Made by a program: the position numbers and the translations under genes
The notes under the pieces: generated by a model
Databases searched by the model: none
What the model was told of the DNA's origin: nothing
The model's input: only the letters and a program-made list of their open reading frames with translations
Part shown: positions 1 through 13,366 of the stretch, one piece after another
How the letters are laid out: each line of letters opens with the position of its first letter
Position numbering within the stretch: the stretch's first letter is position 1
NCBI RefSeq assembly: GCF_014805685.1
Contig: NC_060896.1
Coordinates: 18,818,277-18,882,276 of the forward strand
DNA: 64,000 nucleotides
Reading direction: 5' to 3'
Origin: Silurus meridionalis
Lineage: Eukaryota > Chordata > Actinopteri > Siluriformes > Siluridae

Positions 1-312
1 TTATATTTATACAGTATACAATTCATAGTATAGCAGTATATTCAAACCAGAGTTTAAATTATAGATAACATGAAGGTGAAAAAACGAACGTGAAAAACAT
101 TTGCCCATTGCGATTTACCCCTTGCAAATGTATGTCGTGTAAAGATTCACTGCAAACAAGTGTTAAATATTACAGCATTTAATAACTTGAATAAATTAAA
201 TATAAGAATAATACATGATTGAATCTGTGAAAAACAGATATTTACTATTGAAGATATTATAGTATTTAATAACTTACAGAGCAGTTTTATAGATATATTC
301 TCTTATAATACG

Positions 313-355
<43 letters not shown>

Positions 356-367
356 AAAGAGACTCAC
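1..367 (-). other. rasa2 intron 11 (partial)
   Basis: AT-rich intron sequence without recognisable features apart from a (TG)n array at 315-353 next to the exon 11 donor. Confidence 0.8.
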
Positions 368-516
368 TGCGTGTTCTCCAGCTCTAAGGCAGCAATAGCT
401 GTGAGAAAAGGCAGCAGTCTGTTGTGGTGCAGTAAAAGTCGCACTAAAGGCAGTGAGGCTTCGGATCGATCTCGACACACATCACCCAGAATATGAGCAG
501 CAGATGCAGAGATCGG
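368..516 (-). CDS. rasa2: rasa2 exon 11 (start of RasGAP domain)
   Basis: Encodes [20 protein letters not shown] then [17 protein letters not shown]. This is the first RasGAP helix region (ISASAA.IL...CR......PLVRLLLHH in the family). The acceptor is CCTGTAG and the donor GTGAGT, running into a (CA)n array. It is the last rasa2 exon in the window; the catalytic arginine-finger exon is outside. Confidence 0.94.
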
Positions 517-551
517 CTACAGGTGTAAAAAGAGAGAGAAAAGAGAGAGAG

Positions 552-633
<82 letters not shown>

Positions 634-3600
634 GAAAGCATGTCTCAGTGTATGCTTTTAAAAAGACATAGGGCTCAAGATCAATTTTTATAGATCAGGT
701 CCTTTAAATATAAAATAGAACACTCTTTTTGCTATAAAAAAAAAAAGAAAGGCTTAAGACAGCCTTCATCGATTCAATCTGTCAGATTCGGTCTGCTTAC
801 TTAATGTAGCAGGTGTTCTGCGTGCTGTGTGTGTGTGTATGTGTGTTACCTGTACATCAGGTGATTTGAGCAGTAGGTTTCTCAGGTTAACGTAGCTATG
901 TGACGGCAGCACGTTGTCCTCGGTGTAACACACGTTCAAACGCAAAGAGCCAAGATCATCAGGCTTACACTTCACACCATTACCTCTTGGTTGGAGGAGA
1001 TACCTGCACGGATACACATTTCTCTTTAAGACTTCAGTATTATTCTTACCAATCTACATATTAAACAAGTGAAACTAAATAAGATGTTCTAAATCTGCTG
1101 GCCTATCAGAGTCCAGCTGTGCTTATCCCCCTGACCTATAAGCCTTCAGCTACTCTTATTCTACTGGTCTATCAGAGTTCAGCTACCCTTATCCTCTCGA
1201 CCCATCAAAATGTTGCTATTCCTATTCTCATATTTAGTTACTTAGTAAGAAAAAAGATTGATAAGAGTCCATCAAATGCAGTATGATAAAAAATGTAGAG
1301 CAGCTGTCTGTAAATACTGGGCCCTCCAAAACTAATTGCACACTTCATATAAATATGCAAAAATAATTTTACAAAGTACACACAGACTCATATATTACTG
1401 GTCCACTCATACTTTTCTCATCACTCTGTTGATCCCAATTCTGTTTTGCCAACCTCTTTCTCCTTATGCTCTCCTGCACTTCCTCATTTCCCCACCACGT
1501 CACTTTGCCTTCCTTTCTATTTCCAGATGTCACACCAAATACCTTTCTAGCTGTCTCCCTTATCACTTCTGCAGTAGTTTCCCAATCATCCAGCACCTCT
1601 TCACCACCACCGAGCTCCTGTCTGAACTCTTCCCTGAATCTCACACTACAGTCTTCCTCCTTCAGTTTCCACCATCTTATTCTTCTTTCAGTCTTCACTC
1701 TCCTCCTCTTCTCCTTCTTCACCTCCAAAACCATCCTACAGACCACCATCCGATGCTGTCTAGCTACACTGTCCCCTGCCAACACCTTACAGTCTCCAAT
1801 CTCCTTCATGTTGCATCTCCTACATAGAACATAGTCCACCTGTGTGCACCTTCCTCCACTCTTGCAAACAAATGTAATTAAAAAAAAAACTTCTCAGGAA
1901 CTCTGTAGCAGTCTTTAACCATGTCCTGTCTGCAACTAATTGATGTTTACAACTGGAAAAAAAATTAATAACAGAAAGCTCTTCCTGAAAATAATTTTTG
2001 CAGAATTAAAATAAAATGTAAATTTGAGTCTTTTTGCAAGAACTAACAGGGAAATGGGTGCGGTTAAATGTAATACTGCTGCCAGCCACTAGAGGGTCTC
2101 AGAGACATACTAGATTTGCGCTTGAACCCCTTTTCACCCATACGTGCAATATCTGGTGGACACACCTTGCTCATGGTAACTTATATGACCACACTTTACA
2201 ACTTGATCAGCAGAAAAGCAACTCAAAACAGAAAACCTGTAACTGCAGAATAGCAATTCAGAGTTTGATTCCTGTCAGATATAAAAGGGAGGACAATGTT
2301 TTTCCTGCTGTACACAATTGATTTAAATTTCACCTTGTGCTTTGTGCCATTAAAAAAACCCCCAAAAAACCCACCTTACCAGCTCCACTTCAGTTTAGGG
2401 CTATTGCTATTGATTATTTTAATACTCGAGTATTCGACCGATTATTTCAAAGATTAATAGAGTAATCGGATAGGAACTTTTTCTTCATTAAAAATAAATA
2501 CTAAATAAACAAGAGAAAATAAAATGTGTCTCTTGTTATGAACAAGTAACATTTCCTTTTTTTAAAAAAAATTAATTTTTATTGTTTAAATTGAAAACTC
2601 AACCATATAGTGCATTTAATTGGCATGTTGCATTAAAATGTAAATACAAATAAAAACTTTCTTTCGGCTTCTCCCGTTAGGGGTCGCCACAGCGGACCAT
2701 CCGCATGTTTGGTTTGGCACGTTTCACGCTGGATGCCCTTCCTAACGCAACCCTCCCCATTTATCCGGGCTTGGGACCGGCACTAAGGCTTGTGCAACCC
2801 TAATGGCTGGGGTTGGTTCCCTGACCCGGGGATCAAACCCGGGCCGCAGCGGTGAGAGCGCCGCATCCTAACCACCAGACCACCAAATAAATTTCAAATC
2901 AACGCACCGTGTTTTCTTTATGTTTTACAATAAAATGATCCCAAACTAATTTTGAGATTTTCCTCGTAATTCTGACTTCATTCCTCATAATTCTGACGTT
3001 TTTTTCCCTCACAATTCAATTTTTTTTTTCATAACCATCCGACATTTCTGAGGCATCCACCAGTAACTACGTGGTCTGCCTGAAGGTTGAAGCTGTTGGT
3101 GTATGAACGAGGCTCCTCTGCTTCATCTTGTTCCGTCTCCTCCAGAGCTCATTGTAATACAGAGTTCTCTCTGGGGATCAGAGGTCAAGTTTGATACCAT
3201 GCCATATTATTGATTGTAGCCAATTTCATTTGCAATGTGTAAAGCTTTCTGAAACTACAGAAGGGGTGACGACGCCCGGTTGTCCAACAAAAACCCTCTA
3301 AAATGCGAGAAATAAAGATGGAATTGTGAGAAAAAAAAGTAATAATTGCGAGAGATAAAAACTTAGAATTAGACAACCTTTTTATTTAATATGGCGGCTT
3401 TTATATGAATCTTCTCCTGGCTGTTCCTCCATTTTTCATTCTGCAGCGTCTTCTGTGTTACCTGTACAGAGTGCTCCAGGGTTTGGCGGGTTGTGCATCA
3501 GTAATAATGGTCCGTGGGAAACGCAGTGCTCCGTGTGTAGTTAAATGGACTAAACGAAGCATCGAGGCAAATCATTTTTTGTATTTTGAATTTTTGTAAT

Positions 3601-4116
3601 CGAATATTATAATCGTTACAGCCCTACTTCAATTTATCCTCATCTTTCCTTGAAGCTTGGAGAGCAGTGGCTTTATGAATTCTTCGCTTTATCAATGTGG
3701 AAAACCCATATATAACCTGTAAATAAGACACTGCTGGGAGGGGCCTTATCTCCATTCAGCTAAAAGGGTTTCCTCAATTAAGTTAAACTTTAATCAATTG
3801 TTGATGCTAGTCACAGTTACATGAATCAAATGTGTTTGTAGTCATTCTGTGCACCCCTTTGATGAATACAAGCAAAAATTGTACAGTTGCTTTTACTCAG
3901 ACAGCCAACTGACAGCCAATTAAACCACACACACACAGATCTTTTACGTTATGAATCAGTAGCAGAAAGAAAATGTTTGCTTTTGAAAAAGTGTGTATGT
4001 GTGTGTTCTCTTCTGCCTCCACACAGAAGCTTAGCCGTGCGCCAGACTCAATGGCCTCATTCAAAACATGCAGATCAGTATCAACAAGGTCCCTTATCTC
4101 TCCATTTGCTCTCTCG

Positions 4117-4162
<46 letters not shown>

Positions 4163-4435
4163 ATTTACAAAACACTACCAGCAGGAGACTATGTTTAAAG
4201 TAGCTTGAGGACACAGAGGACACAAGCCGGAAGAGTCGGCCCCAAAACACAAACATTTTGGCCATTCAAAGAGAGTAGTGCTGAATCCGGATGATTGGGC
4301 AGATAAGCTGTGAGCTGACTGGTTGAGCAGATAAGAGCAGCTGCGAGCTGATTGGTTTTTATCATGCACTTCATCTGGTCATGAGCAGAGCTCACTCATT
4401 ACCGCCCTGTACTGCCAACGCATTTTCTACCGTCT

Positions 4436-4494
<59 letters not shown>

Positions 4495-4634
4495 CGCGTG
4501 CCCACGCTCACCAAGCTTTGTGTACGAGGTCATTTCTCAGGATCTTCACTGAAACTCTTGTTTCACCCAGAAACACATCCTGGGCCAGATTTCCATTATT
4601 CCATAACTCCACCCTGTGAGACAAAGAGAGAGAG

Positions 4635-4683
<49 letters not shown>

Positions 4684-6868
4684 TTGAAGTTCTCTTTGCA
4701 ACACATGCAATATATTATTCCCAAACCTCTATCTTACCCTCAGTATGAAAGCTAATAACATAAAAGAAAATCTGTTCTCTAACCTCAAGTTTTAACACTG
4801 ACTGTGCTTTAGTTACTACACAGACATACTGTAGAACTTTTGCTCGCCCTCTAGTGGACAACTGTCTAAATCTGACCAAACCGAGAAAGGAAACGTGACT
4901 AATGTTCAGTTGTTTCCAGACAAAACAGGTGCACTTATATCATTACTTGTACATGCATTCTCTATGAAACTGCAAGTACCAGTAACTGCACATATCTCTT
5001 TTTCCATCAAGGCACCACTTGCACTCATTTTGACGTTACATTATACTGAAATGAGTTGATTAATTAGTATGTAGTTAATAAGTATAAAACAAGACCAATG
5101 GCCAATTTTCCCACACTTGACCTTGCTGTGACCTTGGCCTTGTCTGGATCAAAACCAAAACCTAATAAATTCATCTTGGGTTAACAGTCGTAATAATCTA
5201 TAAAGCCTACAAACATTTAATCATTCTTTGGCCCTAACAGCAGAGGATTCATATTCCACAAATCTATTTTGATTTCGCTTTTTCTGTTGTTTCTCAATTC
5301 TTTTCAATTTCGTAATTGTTTCATAACGGCGTTCAAAGCAGCTTCACAAAATTAAATAGATTATTAGATATTATTTCTTCTGCAGTCTTTGTTTTAATAT
5401 ATTAGCCCCGGTTTTAATGTCAACATGATATGAATGAAAACAAAATGATTGGGTTTATTTGTGTATTATGTTTTATTAACAACTGACCATCAGACCAAAT
5501 CTCAGTATTATAAGGACAACTAGTTGATGAGGCCTTAGCAGGGGTTTAGGATTTATGTCCATTTGCCGAACAGGAACCTTGTCTCCTCGTAAAAGATTTT
5601 ATGAGATGGGAAATAACAAGATTGTTGTTTATTTTTCGTTGACTAGAAATGTTTCATTGGGTTTTTGCAACCTCTTTTCTTGTACAGTCTGCGGATACAT
5701 GTGGATTGTCAAGTTTACTTACCAAATAAATGTTAGCAACCTTTTTTTTTTTTTAAAAAAGGCTTTAACTTTATCTATACATGAAAAGTTGCTTTTGTCG
5801 GTTTTAGACTGTAAATCAGTAGTTAAAATGTCAGAATTTTAATCATAAGCTTGTAAATTCTCCACTAAGCTGCCACTGCTGGGCCCTTGGGCAAGACCCT
5901 TAACTCTCAACTACTCAGATGTGTGAGAATATAAAGGTGTTCTGCCAAATGCTTATACATGTAAATGTAAAATACTAAATCGAATTGCAAAGACTGTATA
6001 ATTAGTCAGAGAAAATAGATGAATAAAGAAACTCACTTGATCTCTAGTTTCTCAATGTCTTCATCCTCTACCTGGAAGTTCTTCCTGTTGTGATTGCTCG
6101 GTCTGGAAACCTGTGCAATCATACACACACACACCCACACAGCTTCATTCTGTTGTTCACTGGTTTAATTATAACATGTGGGTATTAGGTGTCTAATGTG
6201 GTGCGGTTCCACTGAGTGCATGTTTAGCAAAGCTGATGAAACACCCGTAATGATGATCAGCTTGCAGCTGGATTTCACTGTCATCATTATACAGATTGCT
6301 TCAATGGAAATGTTTCACAATCGACTTCGATTGACAAATTCAAAACAGGGACTCTGCTGCAAGTGCTCTGGGTTGGAATTAGTACAGAAAACAATGGGGG
6401 AAGAGGAAAAAGAAGTGGCGTATATTAAAGTGGAATGAGGGACTGGAGAGAAATATGTATGTCTGTTTACCTCAAAGTAAACTGTCTCATCAAAATGAGG
6501 GTCACTGGTTTTCTTCTTCACCTTTGTCTTTTTCTGATCTGACCTGTGTACATAATCACAGAGAGAGAGACAGAGAGAGATAAAGTGAAAGGCAGAATAT
6601 GTAAGTGAGAGTGAGAGAGACAGAAGAAGGTGAAGCGAGATTGTTATGTAGACCCTTTATTGAGGCTTTATTTACCACACGTCTGTTACACAGCTTTCCG
6701 CAAGCTTTACATAAAAACTTCCTGCACAGTTTCCATAAACAAACACACACACACACACACCCCAGCAAAACTGGCACAAACTATATGTGTGTTGTGGAAA
6801 GTCTCATCTCTGTCTGTAGCCAGTGTAAACAGGGCAGCAAGAGGGAGACATCATCAGTCACCTTCTGC

Positions 6869-6901
<33 letters not shown>

Positions 6902-9748
6902 TGTGTGTCTGTTAGAGTGAACCCATATGACAAATTCAAAATATGAAAGTTGTAGTGACACGTGTTTAGTACAATTATTGTGGTTGTGACTTGTGATTTC
7001 TCGCTATATGTTGGCTAAAATATTTAAAGGAAATAATTTTACAAAAGAGTACAATCTCTAGAAGAAAAATAATTCGTTAGTATTCACTTTTTCAAGAAGA
7101 ATTACGCTAATAATAATATTAATAACAATAATAGAAAAACCCTTTAAACTGTTCTGAGTATTATTGCCTTTTACAGTATCATATTTGACACTTTGACTCT
7201 TATTTGCTTTGTTTATACACACTCTCTGTCTCACTCTCACCTCTGTGTCACAGTGTTTGTCTCTGGTTACCATGCACCCAGAATCCTTTCACACCTTATG
7301 TTGGGGAGGTAATGACTAAGTACATTTTCTTCTTACATTTAACCTGAATTCCTTCAATTTACCACTTACTTTTTTACCAGATTCCTTGTGCGAGGCTCTG
7401 CCCAGCATCTCAAAATAATTACATTATAAAGTCTTTTTTCTTTGCAAACTCATGAATCATATTTTTTGTGTTAACAGTTTAAAACAATGACCTGAAACGT
7501 CATGCTGGTGCACATGAGTTATAGATTTTAATCTTGCTGGATCTCAGCATGGCATTTGTTACAGCGGTTCTCAAGAGGCTTATCCATCATTTTGAAAATT
7601 GGGTAGCTCTCAGAGATAGTTTTCATATATTCAAGAGACTAATTCATATTTGGTGTCTATAAAATGTCTTCATTATAATAATTCAACGATTCATGGAAAA
7701 GATCCACAGAGCATTGTTTTAGAACCTCTGTACTTCTCTCTTTGTAATATAATCAGGTAACATGAAAATAATGTCCACGCTTATGGCAATAAATAAACCA
7801 CATACGTATCTCTAGTCCACTAGTCAAAACTGTTTTGATAGACAAATCAACAGTGTGTCAGATATTTTTGTATAGATATCCCAAAACCTGTTGGAGCTCA
7901 TCATCAGGTCATCATCAGTCTAATTAAACATGCCAATCTCAATGAACATCCAAACATTTAGTGGACTCATTACACGGAGGCAAAAAGAACCTCCCACCGT
8001 CTTTACATTCTTTTCTTTTTTTTAAGAAAGATTTGGCCTTATTGCTTAATCTTTAAAGCTTTGTTTTGTAATGACATCCCACATACTGTATCCAAAGTCG
8101 ATGTTTGATTTACAAACATGATTAACAACTGGAGAAGTACAGTTTCCAGATGGCGGTTTTAATGGCTGAAACCCAAGATATTAATAGAAAGCCCTATATT
8201 GTTTGCAAAAATATTTAGAAATAAAAAAAAAAGTGGTAAAAAGAATACTATTGTTGGAAAAAGAAATTCATGTTTTCATCAACTAATGAAGCAAAAAAAA
8301 AAAAGAGTTAGTCCTGGGAAAAGGTTCCATGTTTGGGAGGAAACTCATCACTGCTCATTACCCTGGGAAAACCTTCACAACAGTAAAGCATGGTGCAGGT
8401 ACTATAATGTTTTGGGGATGCTTTTCTTCAACAGAGTGGGAAATTGGTGAGGGTTGAGCATAAAAAGGATGACGTCAAAAATACAGGAGAACCACAGAAG
8501 AAAATCCTCTTTCGGTTTAAAAGAGAATGAGGTAAAGGTTCATCTGGCAACATGAATACATTGCTAAAAGGTGCAAATATACTATACTTTTACCATGTGT
8601 TACGTACCCACACAGGAGCTACCTGAACAGCATTGTTCACTCACTCGCTTGTGTATGTTTTGTACATCTGGAGTAAAAGCAGCATTCACCAGATTTCAAA
8701 GCAAAAACATCCCAATCCTGCTGGCTTCCAGGTCAAACTGTAAGCTCCTGTGTTTTCACAAGTAGACACGTTAAACGGACCGACGGGCTCCGTTGCTTTT
8801 TAAAAATGTTTTGCGGTGTGCCTGACTGTTGTCACAGAAGACCTACCTCTTCCTGAAACACTTAACTTAGCACTTTCCAAGTTTGTAGAATTCAAGAGTT
8901 ATATTTATATTAAGTTTGTAATCTTTTGTACCAGTATAGATTTATTCATTACTAGATACTCAAAGCACTTTTGTACGTCACTCTGGATAAGGGTGTCTGC
9001 TAAATGCCGCAAATGTAAATGTAAAATGTCACGATGCCGGATCTCCACTTCCAAACTCTCACCACATAAAAAAATATTCACTAATCTTGAAAATGGAAAA
9101 GAGTGGTACCCAATACCAGTCTAGTGTAGTCTAGAGACACGCCGTTAGTCCGTGTACATGGTTGGTGATACTGTCGCGTGGTGCTGCAATGCCTTCACTA
9201 TTTATGTGTACGTGTTACATTAATTTACGAGGACATTAGTGCATTCGGTAGCCACTTTGCATACAAGCAGTTAACAGCAAGTATAAATCAACCTTGAGCG
9301 CGATGCGTTCCGAGACCAGAACTCGACCTGGTTGAGAATCTCTGACAAGATGTGAAAAGTGCTGTTGATTTGTGTATCCATAGAATTGATCAGAGCTTGA
9401 AGAATTTAGCCAAGAAGGATGGATAATTGGAAACTGCATATTGTAGAACATTTCTAAAACATGCAGCTGTATTTGCAACCAATGGCCCTTTTAACAAACT
9501 ATTGACCCAGAGAAGTAAATACCAACAATCTTCTGTTTTTTTTATGTCTTATGCCACAATAAAAATATTTTGTATCTTCATTTGTTACATATATTGTGTG
9601 AATCTTACATCTGAAATAATTGTTTAACTTTGTAAAAAGAAAAAAAAGAAAAAAAAAAAAGTTGAAAGTACTAGAGAGATGCATGAATACGTAAGCAATA
9701 TTTACTTGGATATTCTTTTACAAAATATTGTATTCGATCATACTTTGT

Positions 9749-9796
<48 letters not shown>

Positions 9797-10283
9797 TGTA
9801 AATTACCTTGCAGGGCCAATGAGTGTTACAGAAGCGTAAGAGTCGCAAGCCTGCCCACTGATTAACGGTAAACCTTGGCACTCGATTATCCTATACACAC
9901 ATACACACACAGACACACACACATAGAGTAAGTGTTATTACACAATCATTATCTACGCCTGCCAAACTGTGACATTTTATACTGACTAATAAAAACGGTG
10001 CGAAAATGTATGACATCACATCCTGTATGTGTTTTTCTTTTTTGTGTGAATGGAAGAAAGAAAAATAAACAGAGAGGTAGAAACAGACAGACAGAGAAAG
10101 ACAGACACAGAGAGAGAGACAGACACAGAGAGAGAGAGAGAGAGACAGACACAGAGAGAGAGAGAGAGAGAGTGAGAGAGAGAGATACTAAAAGCTGAAG
10201 CTAAAACAGAAGCACAGTTGCAGCAGAAGAAGAGCAAGTCAGACTTCCTGTTTTGGTGGCATCACTTCCTCTTTCATAACAAC

Positions 10284-10326
<43 letters not shown>

Positions 10327-10388
10327 GCACACACGCACACACGCGTACACACACGCGCACACACACACGCGCACACACACACGCGCAC

Positions 10389-10419
<31 letters not shown>

Positions 10420-12565
10420 TGCTGACTCACCTGACCTGCAGGCGCGAAGGAGGCCCGTTATCTGTGATCACTTCATTAAGTTTCATCTCTAGATGAACCT
10501 TCCCCTTAAAAATGACCCACACACACAGGCACACACACACACACACATAACACTTTTAATTCAAAAACATTGTGTCTTTTCTTTCCACAAAGTATATGTT
10601 GTTTGCTTGTGCTGGTTGTTCTGTCAGATAACACATATGCAGTGTTAAAACCACTGTTATCTGTGTCACATACCAGCATGCCACGTGTCTATGTTATGTA
10701 TGGCACCTCATTCTAAAATGGCCGAAAAACAAACTGAATTTGCCATTTAGACCGGATAAGGGAGGTCACCATATACACCTAACTACATACATAACTGTGT
10801 ATGAATACGTTTACCATCACTATCGAGCACATGACTTCATTCTCCTTAGTACAGTACGAGTGCACCGTCATACTAATACAGGAATGACATCTCATGTTTA
10901 TGAACCACAGACACCCATATGAACATCTTTGCATGTGCACCCGCACACACACTTTTTATGACTGAGTTTTCCGTCCTCACTGCTGCTGAAGGGTGAAATG
11001 TGTGTACTAAACAGAGAATAGACTTTACACATACAACGGAAATGGAGCAGAACAGCTCTGTGCCCGACTCAAAACACATACACACGTCTGATTAGCTCAA
11101 AGAGTGATGATGAACAGCCAGGATGTGATCTGGTGGTCTAACATCTAAATATGAGTACCAGTGACTAACCACATACACATAAATGAGGCCATATGTGTGG
11201 ATGTGTGGATGTGTGTTTAGTTTAAGCAGACGATTAAAATTTCAGCCTGCCCTACTCTAAATGTAATTCATGGTTTGATTTTTGATTTGACCATATTAAA
11301 TCAAGTTAATTAATTCAAGTTTAAAAGTCTTGCTTTTAATTCATACTCACTGGAACAACAGTCAAATTTCCAAAGAATTAAAGTCCAAAAAGGCTTTGTG
11401 TGAGTGAGTCATGTAAATACTCATTCGCAAACCCCCAATTATTTTGTTTTTTTTAGCATTATTTCATTGAGCCCAGGATTGGACTGTCACAGCTATGGTA
11501 ATCCTACTGGCTTTGACCTATTGGTTGCTTTTCTGACTTGAGCTCATCTTACCCAGTCATTGCCTTTGCTGGACAGCTTGCATCAAGATTGAGGCATATT
11601 CTTTCCATTTGAAATTATTGTTTTTTTTTCATAACCAAAATCTAATTATGACTTTTTCATAACTTTGTTCTGGACTTGTTCCTGATAGCTCCCGGGTCTT
11701 CGTAATACTAAAACATGTTCTAAAACTTGGAGTTCCTCCAAGAGCAAGTGTGACCACATGACTATTATAATAATCACCCATCTGAACTCCATTTAGTAAT
11801 TTTAAATATTATGGCCTCAGATAGCAAATTATTTAAAATGTATGGCACCAACAAAGAGAAATACTTATGCAATCACTACTATTAGTCACATTTTTTATAT
11901 TAAATTGTATTGCTTTAGTACAATGGTAAATTCTTATTTAAATCTGTTCAAGATTAAAGGCACTGTATTCATAAACATTTATGCAGGGGGTGTAATGGTA
12001 TACAAATTCGTACAGACGTTTTTCGGTACTGGGCTTTTGGATCGGTACACGTGTACCGAATGCAATCCTATTTACGTGCGGAACATAGTTAAAATCTGAG
12101 TTCCCTCAGAAACGGATTAAGTGGCTGACCACAAGTTTGTTTGGTCTCCACCTCGCACAACAATTTAATTTTTTATTATAATAATTCAACTTGTAAACAT
12201 ACATAACAATGCCAGGGGTGTAAAAAAAAGAAACTAGAGTTAGAGCAGTGTCACTGTGGCTACTCACTCCGTACCGGAAATACAATTTTCTTTGCACATG
12301 CATAGAAACGCTAAAGAATCCAAAGCACTAGCATTAACCACTAACCAGGAAGTGGCTAGCGGCTAAAGCTAGAGCTATGGCTTCTTTAGCGTATTATATC
12401 CAGCCTCAAGAATTTGTCTTAAAAGAAGAAAATTTGGACAATTCTGCATGTCGAGGGAGTAAATGAATGAAGGACGGAAGGAATGAAGACATTAGTTAAA
12501 GTATGATGAAATAAGTAGAACAGTTAAATAGATTATATCTTTAAAAAATTAAATGGAAAATGGAA

Positions 12566-12641
<76 letters not shown>

Positions 12642-13282
12642 TGTATTACCTGAATGGGGTCTAACAAATGTAAACATATTTAATTTTTCCATTTATTTAA
12701 TCAATTTAATTTGTGCCATTTAATTGCTTACTCAATGTAATCAATATCATAAAAAGTCTATTGCATAATTTGATTTATTCTATTTTCTTTTTTTATCAAA
12801 TATTATTTTATATATTATTTAACCAAACAGGCATTTTATTAAAAAAATTAAATAAATGTAAACTGTTTAAATGTTTTTTTTTTTTTTTTTTTTTTAGGTT
12901 TTCTAAAAAAGGTCTCTTTCGGTTTGTTAAGATTTTTTTTATCAATATTCCTATTTAAATTTGGTCCAATACAGATTACATAAATTTTTTTATACTACGA
13001 TTAAAGATTTTGCTCTTTTGGCTTTGGGTTGTTTGTGCTTTTATAAATGCAGAAATGCAATGTTTCATGTGCAAAGTTAATATGTGAGCCGCATACCACA
13101 TGCTTTAACCTATGACAAACCACACCAACACATGCAGGCACACGTACAAATGTGCACAATCTGTGCGCGCACACGCACACACCTTACCTGCACCTCTGAG
13201 TTTGGATCCACAGGCTGCAGTGGGAACCAGTTCTCCTTCCCACTGTAATTACACAACTCCTCCTTCCTGAGGGCTACCTTCC

Positions 13283-13366
<84 letters not shown>

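Larger units (their letters stand above)
1004..4511 (-). other. rasa2 intron 9
   Basis: Holds an RTE LINE fragment (1430-1860), a hAT-type element carrying a SINE (2396-3626), a (CA)n array at 4119-4160 and a (TG)n array at 4438-4491. Outside these I see nothing beyond AT-rich DNA. Confidence 0.75.
4614..6036 (-). other. rasa2 intron 8
   Basis: Starts with a (GA)n array (4623-4682) that provides the polypyrimidine tract of the exon 9 acceptor. A CTCF-like motif lies at 4845-4857 and a SINE remnant at 5855-5975. The rest is AT-rich without recognised features. Confidence 0.75.
6544..9806 (-). other. rasa2 intron 6
   Basis: Contains GA- and CA/TG-rich tracts (6556-6640, 6742-6762, 6872-6898), a Tc1 relic (8365-8545), an L2-like tail (8830-9020) and a (GT)n array (9752-9794). 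The stretch 6900-8150 shows no recognisable feature. Confidence 0.75.
10505..13187 (-). other. rasa2 intron 4
   Basis: Contains a hAT-like MITE (11986 to about 12900) with an expanded (AC)34 inside. The rest (10560-11980) is AT-rich with scattered CA repeats and no recognisable gene. Confidence 0.75.

Noticed and set aside
444..641. Open frames made of Ser-Leu or Arg-Glu repeats (also at 9949-10237, 17494-17892, 52437-52622)
   Set aside because: They are translations of GA/CT microsatellites in introns or flanks, with no domain and no splice support.
2812..2883. tRNA-Glu gene on the minus strand
   Set aside because: The tRNA-like head is followed by SINE sequence and flanked by target duplications; promoter boxes are degenerate, so it is a SINE, not a functional tRNA.
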